A stretch of DNA of 64,000 nucleotides, from NCBI GenBank assembly GCA_002404755.1, contig DHKI01000003.1:1-64000 (forward strand), given 5' to 3'. Both the position numbers and the translations under genes were made by a program. Numbering within the stretch: position 1 is the stretch's first letter; each line of letters starts with the position of its first letter. Origin of the DNA: Clostridiales bacterium UBA4698. Lineage in GTDB: Bacteria; Bacillota; Clostridia; TANB77; UBA1234. Under the pieces are notes generated by a model. It was not told the origin of the DNA. It saw nothing but the letters and a program-made list of their open reading frames with translations, and made no database searches. This document shows positions 44,691 through 53,414 of this stretch, one piece after another.

Positions 44691-45329
44691 TTAGTCTTTG
44701 TATGCTTCCAATCTATTTATTTTTATTCCAGCATTCGAAAACTTTTCCTCATACTCAGTCATTATGTTATCACTAACATTTTCTGCGTGCAAATCTCTTG
44801 TTACATTTCTCAATTCATAGCCATTCTCAACAAGTGATACCATAGAAAAATCAAACAAATCATTATTATCTGTTTTTTGAAATATTTGTTTTTGTCCTTT
44901 AAATATTTTATCATATTTTTCCAAAAAAATCTTGCTTGTTAATCTTCTTTTTTCATGTTTTGCCTTTGGCCAAGGATCAGAAAAATTAAGATATATACAT
45001 GAGATTTCGTTTTCGAAAATCTCATCAATCTTCATAGCATCAATTAGCACAAGTTTTAAATTTTTTAAAGGCTTTTCTTCTTGTTTTAATTTTTCTACTG
45101 CCTTAACCATAACACTATCATACATTTCTATCCCAATATAATTTATATCTTTATGCGTTTTTGCCATACCAATAACAAAGTTTCCTTTACCCATACCAAT
45201 TTCTATATGAATAGGATTGTTATTTTTAAAAAACTCATTCCATTTTCCTTTGTATTCGCTTGGAGTGTTCACGTAATATTCAGAAGCTTCAACTCTTTCT
45301 TTTGCATCCTTTACTTTTTTTAATCTCAT
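44691..45329 (-). CDS. trmB: tRNA (guanine(46)-N(7))-methyltransferase
   Basis: The 212-residue product has IHIEIGMGKGNFVIGMA (S-adenosylmethionine loop), NYIGIEMYDSVMVKAVEKL, ISCIYLNFSDPWPKAKHEKRR (the TrmB FSDPWPK signature) and NVTRDLHAEN. It adds the m7G46 modification in the variable loop of tRNAs. GAGGAGAAAAGA precedes the ATG. It heads a short operon with two unrelated surface-protein genes. Confidence 0.95.
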   Translation of the reverse strand: MRLKKVKDAKERVEASEYYVNTPSEYKGKWNEFFKNNNPIHIEIGMGKGNFVIGMAKTHKDINYIGIEMYDSVMVKAVEKLKQEEKPLKNLKLVLIDAMKIDEIFENEISCIYLNFSDPWPKAKHEKRRLTSKIFLEKYDKIFKGQKQIFQKTDNNDLFDFSMVSLVENGYELRNVTRDLHAENVSDNIMTEYEEKFSNAGIKINRLEAYKD

Positions 45330-45419
45330 TCTTTTCTCCTCTTAAATCTTAATACTATTGTAAAACCTAATATCTAACATTTTTATTTTCGATTAAGTAT
45401 CCCATTTTTTCTATTTCAC

Positions 45420-45451
45420 TAGACATTAAGACATTATTATTGTATAATGTC
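45420..45451 (+). promoter_or_regulatory. Promoter with overlapping dyad operator
   Basis: TAGACA (45420-45425), a 17-base spacer and TATAAT (45443-45448) drive the SGE-repeat gene. GACATTAT (45430-45437), six bases and ATAATGTC (45444-45451) form a perfect dyad covering spacer and -10 box, a natural repressor site. Confidence 0.6.
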
Positions 45452-45504
45452 CTAGGTGATTAATCAATATAATTATCAAATTTTATAAGGAGGATGATTT
45501 TAAG

Positions 45505-45948
45505 ATGGCAAAGAAAATAGCTTTATTAGTATCTTTAGTCATGATCTTTTCTTTATCATTAGTTTTTGCAGAAACAGATGGAAGTACGCTTTTAATTTCA
45601 CCTGCTCCAATAACTACAGAGAGTGGAGAAACTATAGATACAGCTGAAAAATCTGGCGAAGAATTAGTTTCAGGAGAAACTTCAGGTGAGGTTTCAGGAG
45701 AAATATCTAACGAGACTTCTGGAGAAACTTCAGGCGAAGTTTCTGGCGAAGTATCAGGAGAAGTTTCTGGTGAAGAAAAAACTCCAGAAGATACAAAAAT
45801 ACCTACAACAACAGATGATAATACTACATCAAAAGATGATAACACAACAACACCATCTACACAAAAAACTAGCACAGTTGGTGCAGTAATTGCTATAGTA
45901 ATCGTTGTTGCTGTTGTTGCAATAGTTGCTGTTCTTCAAAAGAAATAA
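45505..45948 (+). CDS. Secreted SGE-repeat protein with C-terminal membrane anchor
   Basis: The product has 147 residues. The signal peptide (about 1-23) ends near LVFA-ET. Residues 35-92 are almost entirely Ser-Gly-Glu units (VSGETSGEVSGEISNETSGE and so on). A Thr/Asp-rich stretch (95-120) leads to a C-terminal membrane helix (VGAVIAIVIVVAVVAIVAVL) and a Lys-Lys tail. The plus-strand frame is chosen over the overlapping minus frame because it has AAGGAGGATG, a signal peptide, a promoter and a terminator. It would form an acidic, flexible stalk on the cell surface; Ser-Gly pairs could be modification sites. Function unknown. Confidence 0.8.
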   Translation: MAKKIALLVSLVMIFSLSLVFAETDGSTLLISPAPITTESGETIDTAEKSGEELVSGETSGEVSGEISNETSGETSGEVSGEVSGEVSGEEKTPEDTKIPTTTDDNTTSKDDNTTTPSTQKTSTVGAVIAIVIVVAVVAIVAVLQKK

Positions 45949-45965
45949 AACATAGTTTAATTTTA

Positions 45966-45997
45966 CCTTCAGCTACGTAAATGGCTGAAGGCTTTTT
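45966..45997 (+). terminator. Terminator of the SGE-repeat gene
   Basis: CCTTCAGC and GCTGAAGG form an 8-bp stem followed by CTTTTT. Confidence 0.85.
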
Positions 45998-46025
45998 ATT
46001 TAAAAATCAAAATAAAATCATATAA

Positions 46026-46080
46026 AAATAGCCATTCACATTCTGTTCGATTTTAAGAACAGTTTTAGTAAATGGTTATT
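46026..46080 (-). terminator. Terminator of ytfJ
   Basis: AATAGCCATT and AATGGTTATT pair, with inner CTGTT/AACAG, giving a long hairpin downstream of the ytfJ stop. Confidence 0.65.
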
Positions 46081-46099
46081 TTTATTCTAAAACATATTA

Positions 46100-46609
46100 C
46101 TATTCATTTTCGTTTTCATTCTCTTCATCATCATCTTCACAACCGCATGAACATTCTTCATGAGTGTTACCATCTTCATCTTCATAAAACTCATACGTAT
46201 ACGTTCTGTCTTTATCAAATAATTGTGTTATTTTATCTATAACATCAGGCACATAATCCAATAATTTATCAATTGCATTGCAATGATCAACAGGTATCAT
46301 TTTTGTTGAACCTTCTGTTATTACTAAGAAACCAATTGGTTCAATATGCACACCAGCTCCACTACCTCCACCAAAAGGAAGTGCATGCTTTGTTTCTTCT
46401 TCTGAACCGCTTCGTTTTGTTTCTTCTAATGTACTCATATTAAATTCACTGCCACCTGCTGCAAAACCAAATGAAACTTTTGATATCGGTATTATAACAG
46501 TACCGTTTGCGGTTTCGATAGAATCTCCTATAATAGTATTTACATCTATCATATCCCTCAAATTGTTCATAGCAGTATTCATAAGACCTTCAATAGGATG
46601 CTCGCTCAT
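46100..46609 (-). CDS. ytfJ: GerW family sporulation protein YtfJ
   Basis: The 169-residue product contains HPIEGLMNTAMNNLRDMIDVN and TIIGDSIETANGTVIIPISKVSFGFAAGGSEF, the YtfJ/GerW signature, then a Gly-rich loop (ALPFGGGSGAGVHIEPIGF). The C-terminus is extended by an acidic tail with a CSCGCEDDDEE cluster that is not in the minimal family. In Bacillus YtfJ affects spore germination. AGGAGGTAAAAATAAT precedes the ATG. Confidence 0.93.
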   Translation of the reverse strand: MSEHPIEGLMNTAMNNLRDMIDVNTIIGDSIETANGTVIIPISKVSFGFAAGGSEFNMSTLEETKRSGSEEETKHALPFGGGSGAGVHIEPIGFLVITEGSTKMIPVDHCNAIDKLLDYVPDVIDKITQLFDKDRTYTYEFYEDEDGNTHEECSCGCEDDDEENENENE

Positions 46610-46681
46610 ATTATTTTTACCTCCTTAATTTATGCTTTAAAAATAATATGAGCTTTTTTATATAAAAATATTCTATTTATT

Positions 46682-47440
46682 TTAATTATTTACTATCTCA
46701 ACACTGATAGCATCTACTCCAGCAGGATAAGTTTCTCTTACCTCTCCATTGTATATTACTTTTACCTTTTGCCCAATCATATTAAGTCTTGAGCCTTCAT
46801 CAACTATATCTTTAATCGAAAAACTAATCATATCTGATGATTTAAATATTTCTTGATTTTCCATTGGTCTAACAAGCATAGTATTTTCTTTTATTCCAAC
46901 AACACTTCCTATAAAGAATGGTTTAACTTCCTCTTTATCACCTGATTTTTCTAAGTCTCCACTTTGAGTTGGTTGCTCAATGTTGTTATTTTTTTCTCCA
47001 CTTGCTATTACATTATCTCCACTCTTAACTTCATGCTCGCCACTGCTTATGACAGTATCACCACTTACTTGATTTTTATCTCCGCTTTCCTTCTCAACGT
47101 CTCCACTATTTATCTTATTATCACCATTATTTTGATTTTTATCATCTTTTGGAATTAGATTTTCATCATATTTCTTGTATTCCTCACTAAAATCCTCTGG
47201 TTTAGTAAATAAGGTACCAACTTTTGTTTCATCATATCCATTTAACATATGAAAATCTATTATCTTATAACCAAAACCTGTATATATGACCGTACCACCA
47301 TCATTTAAAGTTGCCGACATTTTTGCAAATATAGGCTCCTTTTCACTTTTTATAGAGCTACAATCCACTAAAATCATTACACCACTAATTATTGCAAGTG
47401 CAACTATAATTGCTATTACCAATTTAATTATTTTTTTCAT
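46682..47440 (-). CDS. Membrane-anchored protein with SGD/SGE-repeat insert
   Basis: The product has 252 residues. After an N-terminal membrane helix (5-26) comes a small domain (KMSATLNDGGTVIYTGFGYKII). Residues about 100-170 are built from Ser-Gly-Asp/Glu units (INSGDVEKESGDKNQVSGDT, VISSGEHEVKSGD). The C-terminal domain is a short beta-barrel-like fold (IGSVVGIKENTMLVRP, QKVKVIYNGEV) resembling DUF3221-type OB folds. It is likely to be an extracellular protein with a flexible acidic hinge. Translation start geometry is unusual (see 47438-47479). Function unknown. Confidence 0.7.
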   Translation of the reverse strand: MKKIIKLVIAIIVALAIISGVMILVDCSSIKSEKEPIFAKMSATLNDGGTVIYTGFGYKIIDFHMLNGYDETKVGTLFTKPEDFSEEYKKYDENLIPKDDKNQNNGDNKINSGDVEKESGDKNQVSGDTVISSGEHEVKSGDNVIASGEKNNNIEQPTQSGDLEKSGDKEEVKPFFIGSVVGIKENTMLVRPMENQEIFKSSDMISFSIKDIVDEGSRLNMIGQKVKVIYNGEVRETYPAGVDAISVEIVNN

Positions 47441-47479
47441 ATCATTATTACATAAACTATATAAAGTTTATGAACTCCT
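47438..47479 (-). promoter_or_regulatory. Ribosome site separated from its start codon by a hairpin
   Basis: AAGGAG (47475-47480) is 34 bases from the ATG at 47440. Between them CATAAACT and AGTTTATG (47451-47472) form an 8-bp stem with a 6-base loop. Folding would bring the ribosome site to within about 12 bases of the start, so translation may depend on the hairpin. An ATG-TAA start-stop also lies in the second arm. Confidence 0.45.
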
Positions 47480-47481
47480 TT

Positions 47482-48351
47482 CTAATAATTTTTAAATTCT
47501 CTTAAAATTAATTCTTTTTGAGCCATAGTTTCGTTATAGCCTAAATCAATAACATGATTCACATCTTTTATGTCCAATAACCCTGTATCTGGAATTGAAA
47601 GTTCTAGCAATAAATTTAAATATTCTTTTGCAACTGACATATTCAAAATAGAAAATATATCTGCAGTCCTTAATGCAACACTTAATATATCATCCTCAGG
47701 TTCATATGGATTTAATTCAAAACAGACACCAAGTACTTTTTCTGCTCCCATTTTTTTCAAAACTTTTGTTGGCAAATTATTTACTGTTCCGCCATCAATC
47801 AAATTATACTTTTCAAAGTCACAAGGTGTAAGTACACCTGGAAATGACATGCTTGCTCTAATCGCTTTTGAAATCTCAGCACCAATTATATAATCGGTTC
47901 TTTCTGTATTTTTGATATTAAAATCATCAGATAAAAATATCACTTCCTTTGTACTTATTGTATCACACGAAACAATTGCAAGTTTTTTATCTAGGCCTTT
48001 CATATTAGTTTTTGTAATTTTTTCATCTAGTAGCATGTTTTGCATTGCATTTTCTATTTTGCTTCCATCTATCAACGATTTTAATTTTAATTCATTTTTA
48101 GCAATTGATTTGATGGCTGAACCAAACACATTTCTAACATTAATTTTAGCTATCTCTTTATATCTGCTAGAAATTATTTTAAGCATATCATTAGGTTTTA
48201 TTCCTAATGCATAAAAAGCTGCAATCACACTCCCAGAACTAGTTCCAGAGACATAATCAAATTCAATTCCAAGTTCTTCTAATGCTTTTAATGCACCTAT
48301 ATGTGCAAAAATTTTCAAGCCTCCACCACTAAAAGCTATTCCGTTTTTCAA
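47482..48351 (-). CDS. Patatin-like phospholipase (RssA/YlbK type)
   Basis: The 289-residue product has the oxyanion Gly run AFSGGGLKIFAHIGAL, the nucleophile GTSSGS (GxSxG) near residue 39, and LIDGGTVNNLP with the DGG catalytic Asp. It is a serine acyl hydrolase for phospholipids. The start is TTG 48351, with GGGGTGAAGAATC upstream; it overlaps the scpA stop by 4 bases (TTGA), implying coupled translation. Confidence 0.9.
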   Translation of the reverse strand: MKNGIAFSGGGLKIFAHIGALKALEELGIEFDYVSGTSSGSVIAAFYALGIKPNDMLKIISSRYKEIAKINVRNVFGSAIKSIAKNELKLKSLIDGSKIENAMQNMLLDEKITKTNMKGLDKKLAIVSCDTISTKEVIFLSDDFNIKNTERTDYIIGAEISKAIRASMSFPGVLTPCDFEKYNLIDGGTVNNLPTKVLKKMGAEKVLGVCFELNPYEPEDDILSVALRTADIFSILNMSVAKEYLNLLLELSIPDTGLLDIKDVNHVIDLGYNETMAQKELILREFKNY

Positions 48352-49085
48352 GATTCTTCACCCCTATTTTTCTTTATTTTTATAACATTTATATCTCCGA
48401 ATAAAGAGTCTTGCGTAATTTTTATTCTACTCATTTTTGATAATTCTAAAAGGCTTAAAAAAGCTGTAACAACTTCTGCCTTTGGCTTCTTCTTTACATT
48501 AAAAAGCTTATTAAATACAAAGCTTGGCTTTTTCCATAATTCTTTTAATATCTCTCTTATCTTATTCTTTATCGTGTACTTTTCGCTTGTAGCAAGTCTA
48601 TTTATATTATCTGCTCTTAAATTCCTTTTAGCCTCTTCCTTCGTTACAAAATCATTATATATGCTTGGAATTAAATTACTATCAAAACTGCCCTCCAATT
48701 TACCTTTTGGCAACTCTATTTTATCAGGCAATTTATAAAATTTGCCTCCATATACTTCAATACGTTCCTTTAATGTTTTTGTATACTCTTTATATTTTTT
48801 ATATTCTATAAGCATTTGTACCAAATCAATTTCTTCCTCATCATCTTCAACAACCGTTGGAAGAAGTGATTTTGATTTTAAATATATTAATCTTGAAGCC
48901 ATCACTATAAATTCACTTGTAACATCCAAATTCATTTGATGCATCTCATTTAGATACTCTAAATATTGATCTGTTATTTCACAAATCTTTATATCACATA
49001 TATCCATTTTGTTCTTGTCAATCAAATGGCAAAGTAAATCTAGTGGGCCCTCAAAGTTCTCCATCTTTATCGTGTATTGTTCCAT
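48348..49085 (-). CDS. scpA: Segregation and condensation protein A
   Basis: The 245-residue product begins YTIKMENFEGPLDLLCHLID and contains FIVMASRLIYLKSKSLLP, the ScpA kleisin signature; the C-terminal winged helix has VVTAFLSLLELSKMSRI. It bridges SMC heads in the chromosome condensin complex. ScpB, usually immediately downstream, is missing; a patatin gene occupies that place. GGGGGAAAA precedes the ATG. Confidence 0.95.
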   Translation of the reverse strand: MEQYTIKMENFEGPLDLLCHLIDKNKMDICDIKICEITDQYLEYLNEMHQMNLDVTSEFIVMASRLIYLKSKSLLPTVVEDDEEEIDLVQMLIEYKKYKEYTKTLKERIEVYGGKFYKLPDKIELPKGKLEGSFDSNLIPSIYNDFVTKEEAKRNLRADNINRLATSEKYTIKNKIREILKELWKKPSFVFNKLFNVKKKPKAEVVTAFLSLLELSKMSRIKITQDSLFGDINVIKIKKNRGEES

Positions 49086-49100
49086 TTTTCCCCCGTAGCA

Positions 49101-49979
49101 CTACATTTTCATTATAATTCGCATAATTAATGTCTTGAATTTTTCTTCAACTTGTGCAGCATTTTCAACAACTTCTTCATGTGAAGGAACTGCATTGCCA
49201 CCAACAACATTAGTAATGCAAGAAATTCCTAGCACTTCTATTCCTGAATGTGATGCCGCAATAACCTCTGGCACTGTTGACATTCCAACAGCATCTGCAC
49301 CTAAAATTTCAAGCATTTTTATTTCTGCCGTTGTTTCATACTGTGGACCAGGCATAAAGGCATACACGCCTTCTTTTAAATCAATTGCTAAATCATCGCT
49401 ATCTTTTGCAATTCTCATTGCCTTCTTGTCAAACATATCTCCATAAGCTTTAAGCGATGCAACATCTTTTGCAAGATTTATAAGTCTTTTTGAATAAGCA
49501 TTTGTCATGCTAGGAAATCTTGTTCCAAACGCATCTTCATTTTTTCCTCTAAGTGGTGATGCTCCACATATGTTTATATGGTCTTTTATAATCATCAAAT
49601 CTTGAGGCTTGAATTTTTTATTTATTCCACCCGCCGCATTAGATATTATTAAACTTTCTATGCCAAGCAACGCTAATACTCTTATAGGAAAAGCTACTTC
49701 ATTCATCTCATAGCCTTCATAGTAATGAAATCTTCCTTGCATTATTATAACGTCTTTATCATAAATTTTTCCGACGATTAATTTATTGCTATGTCCCTCA
49801 ACTTTTGATAAAGGAAAGTTTGGAATCTCACAATAAGGAATTTCTACTCTGTTCTCATAAACTTCATCTGCCAATGAACCAAGTCCTGAGCCTAATATAA
49901 TTGCAATTTTAGGTCTACAATCAATTTTAGAATTAATATATGTAGCCGCCTCTGAAGCCTTTTGTAATATGTTATTCAT
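49101..49979 (-). CDS. punA: Purine nucleoside phosphorylase
   Basis: The product has 292 residues, the size of trimeric PNP. Motifs are IILGSGLGSLADEV (phosphate loop), VEGHSNKLIVG, IMQGRFHYYEGYE, SNAAGGINKKF, PGPQYETTAEIKML and GMSTVPEVIAASH, and NVVGGNAVPSHEEV holds the purine-binding Asn. It cleaves inosine and guanosine to base and ribose-1-phosphate for salvage. ATG 49979 is preferred over the TTG at 49985, which is too close to AGGAGG. Confidence 0.95.
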   Translation of the reverse strand: MNNILQKASEAATYINSKIDCRPKIAIILGSGLGSLADEVYENRVEIPYCEIPNFPLSKVEGHSNKLIVGKIYDKDVIIMQGRFHYYEGYEMNEVAFPIRVLALLGIESLIISNAAGGINKKFKPQDLMIIKDHINICGASPLRGKNEDAFGTRFPSMTNAYSKRLINLAKDVASLKAYGDMFDKKAMRIAKDSDDLAIDLKEGVYAFMPGPQYETTAEIKMLEILGADAVGMSTVPEVIAASHSGIEVLGISCITNVVGGNAVPSHEEVVENAAQVEEKFKTLIMRIIMKM

Positions 49980-50017
49980 CTTCAAATTTCCTCCTATAAA
50001 AATATTTTATGTACGTA

Positions 50018-50455
50018 TTAATTATCATCTAAATCAGTTAAATTGTCAATTGCTTTAGCTACATTGGTATATGAAAAACCCTTATTTAAAAGATATCTTT
50101 TTACTTTTTCGATATCACCAATTTTAGATTTTTTTATCGCTAATTCTTTAGCCGAATTTTCCTCAAACCTCTCCAACTCATCTGTTATATATTTATCTAT
50201 TAAATCTTCATTTATACCTCTTTTCATAAGGTCAATTTTTATTTCTCTTATTGAACAAGCCTTTAATCTCATTACATTTTTTATATACTTTTCTACATAA
50301 ACTTCATCATTTATATATCCGTTTTCTTTCAAATATTCCACAATCTGCTCTATGGTTTCATCATCGTATTTTAGCATTTTACATTTACTTTTCAGCTCTT
50401 CTTCAGTTCTCTTTTTGAACACAATATATTTCATAATTTTATCATCAACAATCAT
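50018..50455 (-). CDS. recX: Regulatory protein RecX
   Basis: The 145-residue product consists of three-helix RecX repeats: YIVFKKRTEEELKSKCKM, YLKENGYINDEVYVEKYIKN, IKIDLMKRGINEDLIDKYI and YLLNKGFSYTNVAKAI. RecX caps and limits RecA filaments. The start ATG 50455 follows GGGAGGTATGCAA. It lies directly downstream of recA, separated by a terminator hairpin that should lower its level relative to RecA. Confidence 0.9.
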   Translation of the reverse strand: MIVDDKIMKYIVFKKRTEEELKSKCKMLKYDDETIEQIVEYLKENGYINDEVYVEKYIKNVMRLKACSIREIKIDLMKRGINEDLIDKYITDELERFEENSAKELAIKKSKIGDIEKVKRYLLNKGFSYTNVAKAIDNLTDLDDN

Positions 50456-50475
50456 TTGCATACCTCCCATAAAAC

Positions 50476-50500
50476 ATAAGACGGGTATGTCCCGTCTTAT
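50476..50500 (-). terminator. Attenuating terminator between recA and recX
   Basis: ATAAGACGGG and CCCGTCTTAT form a 10-bp perfect stem. The tail beyond is poor in U, so partial readthrough into recX is likely. Confidence 0.7.
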
Positions 50501-50507
50501 ATTCTAT

Positions 50508-51551
50508 TTATTCATCTTCTGATATTTTTTCTATACTTTCACTTAAACTTTTATCAAAAGCATCGTTATAATTTTCTCTAATCTTAGCTTCAATTTCTGC
50601 ACAAACAGTAGGATTATCTTTTAAATATTGCTTTGCATTTTCTCTACCTTGTCCTATTCTTGTACCATTATAACTAAACCAAGCTCCTGCTTTTTCAACA
50701 ATGTTTAAGTTAACACCTATATCTAATACATTTCCTTCTTTTGAAATACCCTCTCCATAAACTATATCAAATTCAGCTTCTCTAAATGGAGGAGCAACTT
50801 TATTCTTTACAACTTTAACTCTAGTTCTATTACCAACAACCTCATTATTTATCTTTAAAGCTTCTACTCTTCTTACATCTAATCTAACTGAAGAATAAAA
50901 CTTAAGAGCTCTACCACCAGGAGTTACTTCTGGATTACCAAACATTACTCCAACCTTTTCACGTAGCTGATTTATAAATATTGCAACTGTATTAGATTTA
51001 TTAAGTACACCTGCAAGTTTTCTAAGAGCTTGTGACATAAGTCTAGCTTGAAGACCAACATGAGAATCTCCCATATCTCCATCTATTTCTGCTTTAGGAA
51101 CTAATGCAGCAACAGAGTCAACAACCAAAATATCTATTGCACCGCTTCTAACCAAAGCCTCTGCAATTTCTAAAGCTTGTTCACCTGTATCTGGTTGAGA
51201 AACAATTAAATTATCTATATCAACGCCTAAGTGTTTAGCATATACTGGATCTAATGCATGTTCAGCATCTATAAAAGCAGCCTCTCCACCCATTTTTTGT
51301 GCTTCTGCAATCATGTGTAAAGCAACAGTTGTTTTACCAGAAGATTCTGGACCAAATACTTCAACAATTCTTCCTCTTGGAACGCCACCGATACCAAGTG
51401 CTATATCTAAACTTAATGCACCAGTTGGTATAACATCTATGTTCATTTGTGCGTTTTCTCCCAATTTCATAACCGCACCTTTTCCAAATTGTTTTTCTAT
51501 CTGTCCAAGTGCCGCTTCTAAAGCTTTTTTCTTTTCATTATTATCAGTCAT
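50508..51551 (-). CDS. recA: Recombinase RecA
   Basis: The 347-residue product has Walker [36 protein letters not shown], the L1/L2 loop region with ALRKLAG and [15 protein letters not shown], and [18 protein letters not shown]. It forms filaments on single-stranded DNA and triggers SOS self-cleavage of LexA. The upstream promoter carries an SOS box. AAAGGAGGTTTATC precedes the ATG. Confidence 0.98.
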   Translation of the reverse strand: MTDNNEKKKALEAALGQIEKQFGKGAVMKLGENAQMNIDVIPTGALSLDIALGIGGVPRGRIVEVFGPESSGKTTVALHMIAEAQKMGGEAAFIDAEHALDPVYAKHLGVDIDNLIVSQPDTGEQALEIAEALVRSGAIDILVVDSVAALVPKAEIDGDMGDSHVGLQARLMSQALRKLAGVLNKSNTVAIFINQLREKVGVMFGNPEVTPGGRALKFYSSVRLDVRRVEALKINNEVVGNRTRVKVVKNKVAPPFREAEFDIVYGEGISKEGNVLDIGVNLNIVEKAGAWFSYNGTRIGQGRENAKQYLKDNPTVCAEIEAKIRENYNDAFDKSLSESIEKISEDE

Positions 51552-51591
51552 GATAAACCTCCTTTATTACTTCTCTTTTGGCTACAACTAA

Positions 51592-51620
51592 ATAATAGAA
51601 CACTCGTTCTAAAATGTCAA
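51592..51620 (-). promoter_or_regulatory. recA promoter with LexA (SOS) box in the spacer
   Basis: On the minus strand TTGACA (51615-51620), a 17-base spacer and TATTAT (51592-51597). The spacer contains AGAACGAGTGTTCT (51597-51610), a palindromic GAAC-N4-GTTC box of the Firmicutes LexA type, so LexA would occlude the promoter. Confidence 0.9.
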
Positions 51621-51722
51621 GAATAATTTTTCGTTTAATTAGAAAATTATTTTAGGACTTCCAAATTCATCATCAACACATTTAATACAAAGCATGATAT
51701 ATAAGCTATTTCACATCTTATA

Positions 51723-53300
51723 TCATTTACAAAATGTCGTCATATTTCTAAAATAATTCGACCATGTTGGTTCTATGTTTCCCTTAACACTCTTATTAGT
51801 TAAAATAGTACTTGTCTTAAAATACAACCCTATATATGGTGCATCATTCTTAAATAATAATGAATATGTATAAATATTTTCATCATAATTCAAGTTATCG
51901 ACTTTTAAATTTTCGATTATAGAATTCATTGCTTCTGAAGAATAATTAGCATAATTGTTTTCACTTTCATTTTCCACCAAACTGCATGTAAACATTTTAT
52001 TTTTTATATCAATGGATAACAGTGCCAACTCAAATTTATCTTGCTTTATATTATTCTTTATATTTTCTATAGATGTTTTATTTATGTTTATTGGTATGCC
52101 AATTTCACTAAGATTTTCTTTTATTTTTTCGGCTACAGCTATCTTCTCTTTATTGTCTGCATTCACCATCAAATTAAAATGTAAAGAATATTTCTTGCCT
52201 TCGATATCTTTTTGCCAGCCATCTTGACTCTGGCTCCATCCAGCATTTATTAAAATTTGTTTTGCTTTTTCAATGTCATATTCTGCATTAGTAACACTAT
52301 TTTTCGAATTTGTGTGAATTGGAATATCACTAACACTTGCGTTATCATTATATATACTGTTTATTATATTTTCTCTATTTATTGCTTGAAGAATTGCTCT
52401 TCTTACTGAATTGTCAGCAAGCAAAATATTATTGCAATTTGGCACAATCAATTCATATTCCGAATTCTCAAAACTATATGAATTGACACCTATTGTTCCA
52501 AACTTTTCTTTCCAAGAAGACATGTTTGTTACAATCAAATCAATATCAGCAGACTTAAATGCTTTTATTGCTTCTCCATACGTTGCGTATTTATATACAT
52601 AAATTTTTTGAAGTTTAGCGTTATCTTCTTTCCACCAATTCGTATTAAATGATAATTCTATAACATCATCTGATGTATTTACAAATTTGTATGGACCTGT
52701 TCCAACCATTTTAGAAATTCTATTTTCATTATTAAAATTTTCACCTTTAAAATAGTATTCAGGAACAATTGGAAAACTCAATTTAGAAACAAAGAAATCA
52801 TCAGCTAAAGAAAGATTAACTTTTATTGCATCGTCTCCTATCACCTCTAAGTTATTAACATTTTTGAGGTTTGAACTGTATGTCAAATCATTATTTCTTA
52901 ACATATTAAACGTAAATAGGACATCATTAGCCGTAAAAGCCACCCCACTATGCCATTTAACATTATTCCTTAATTTAATAATCCAGTTGTATTCATCTAG
53001 TCTTGTGCAACTTTCAGCAAGCACATACTCTATCTCATCATCACTTTTATACGCAATTAATGGTTCATAAATCAAATTAAGCATTGATACTACATCTGCA
53101 TTTTTCGTTTTTAATGGATTAAATGTATCTAACTCAGAAATAGATATATTCAATTCATCTCTATAAATTTCGTTAACATTTTTCAATAATGATTGTGTTT
53201 CAACTTCATCTTTTTCTTCTATCTTTACGCTTTTTATACCGACAGTAAGTCCCCATACTATAGCTAAAAATATAAAAAACAAAACTATCTTCTTGCCCAA
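51723..53300 (-). CDS. ABC transporter substrate-binding protein, family 5 (peptide/nickel type)
   Basis: The product has 525 residues. N-terminal membrane segment (4-22) without a lipobox Cys. The family 5 pattern includes LNLIYEPLIAYKSDDE, WIIKLRNNVKWHSGVAFTANDVLFTFNML and VGTGPYKFV, with a C-terminal lobe containing YDIEKAKQILINAGW. It would bind oligopeptides or a similar ligand outside the cell. No permease or ATPase gene is adjacent. The start is TTG 53300, with AGAGGTGATTTT upstream. A membrane anchor instead of a lipid anchor is mildly unusual. Confidence 0.85.
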   Translation of the reverse strand: MGKKIVLFFIFLAIVWGLTVGIKSVKIEEKDEVETQSLLKNVNEIYRDELNISISELDTFNPLKTKNADVVSMLNLIYEPLIAYKSDDEIEYVLAESCTRLDEYNWIIKLRNNVKWHSGVAFTANDVLFTFNMLRNNDLTYSSNLKNVNNLEVIGDDAIKVNLSLADDFFVSKLSFPIVPEYYFKGENFNNENRISKMVGTGPYKFVNTSDDVIELSFNTNWWKEDNAKLQKIYVYKYATYGEAIKAFKSADIDLIVTNMSSWKEKFGTIGVNSYSFENSEYELIVPNCNNILLADNSVRRAILQAINRENIINSIYNDNASVSDIPIHTNSKNSVTNAEYDIEKAKQILINAGWSQSQDGWQKDIEGKKYSLHFNLMVNADNKEKIAVAEKIKENLSEIGIPININKTSIENIKNNIKQDKFELALLSIDIKNKMFTCSLVENESENNYANYSSEAMNSIIENLKVDNLNYDENIYTYSLLFKNDAPYIGLYFKTSTILTNKSVKGNIEPTWSNYFRNMTTFCK

Positions 53301-53371
53301 AAAATCACCTCTTTTTCAAAATCATTCTATAATATCCAACTATGTTTTTCAAGAAAGTTTTTATACGAACA

Positions 53372-53397
53372 ACAAAAAACCGCACTAGGTGCGGTTA
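53372..53397 (-). terminator. Terminator of spoVS
   Basis: ACCGCAC and GTGCGGT form a 7-bp stem; the minus-strand transcript ends in TTTTTTG. Confidence 0.85.
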
Positions 53398-53414
53398 TAT
53401 GTATATATTTATTT

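Noticed and set aside
45660..45780. Short tandem DNA repeats as a possible CRISPR-like array
   Set aside because: The period is 9-12 bases, in frame, and encodes Ser-Gly-Glu units; there are no spacers of constant length.
45483..45875. Minus-strand open frame of 130 codons opposite the SGE-repeat gene
   Set aside because: It is a shadow of the repeats, a low-complexity Ser/Pro/Glu frame. The plus frame has a signal peptide, ribosome site, promoter and terminator.
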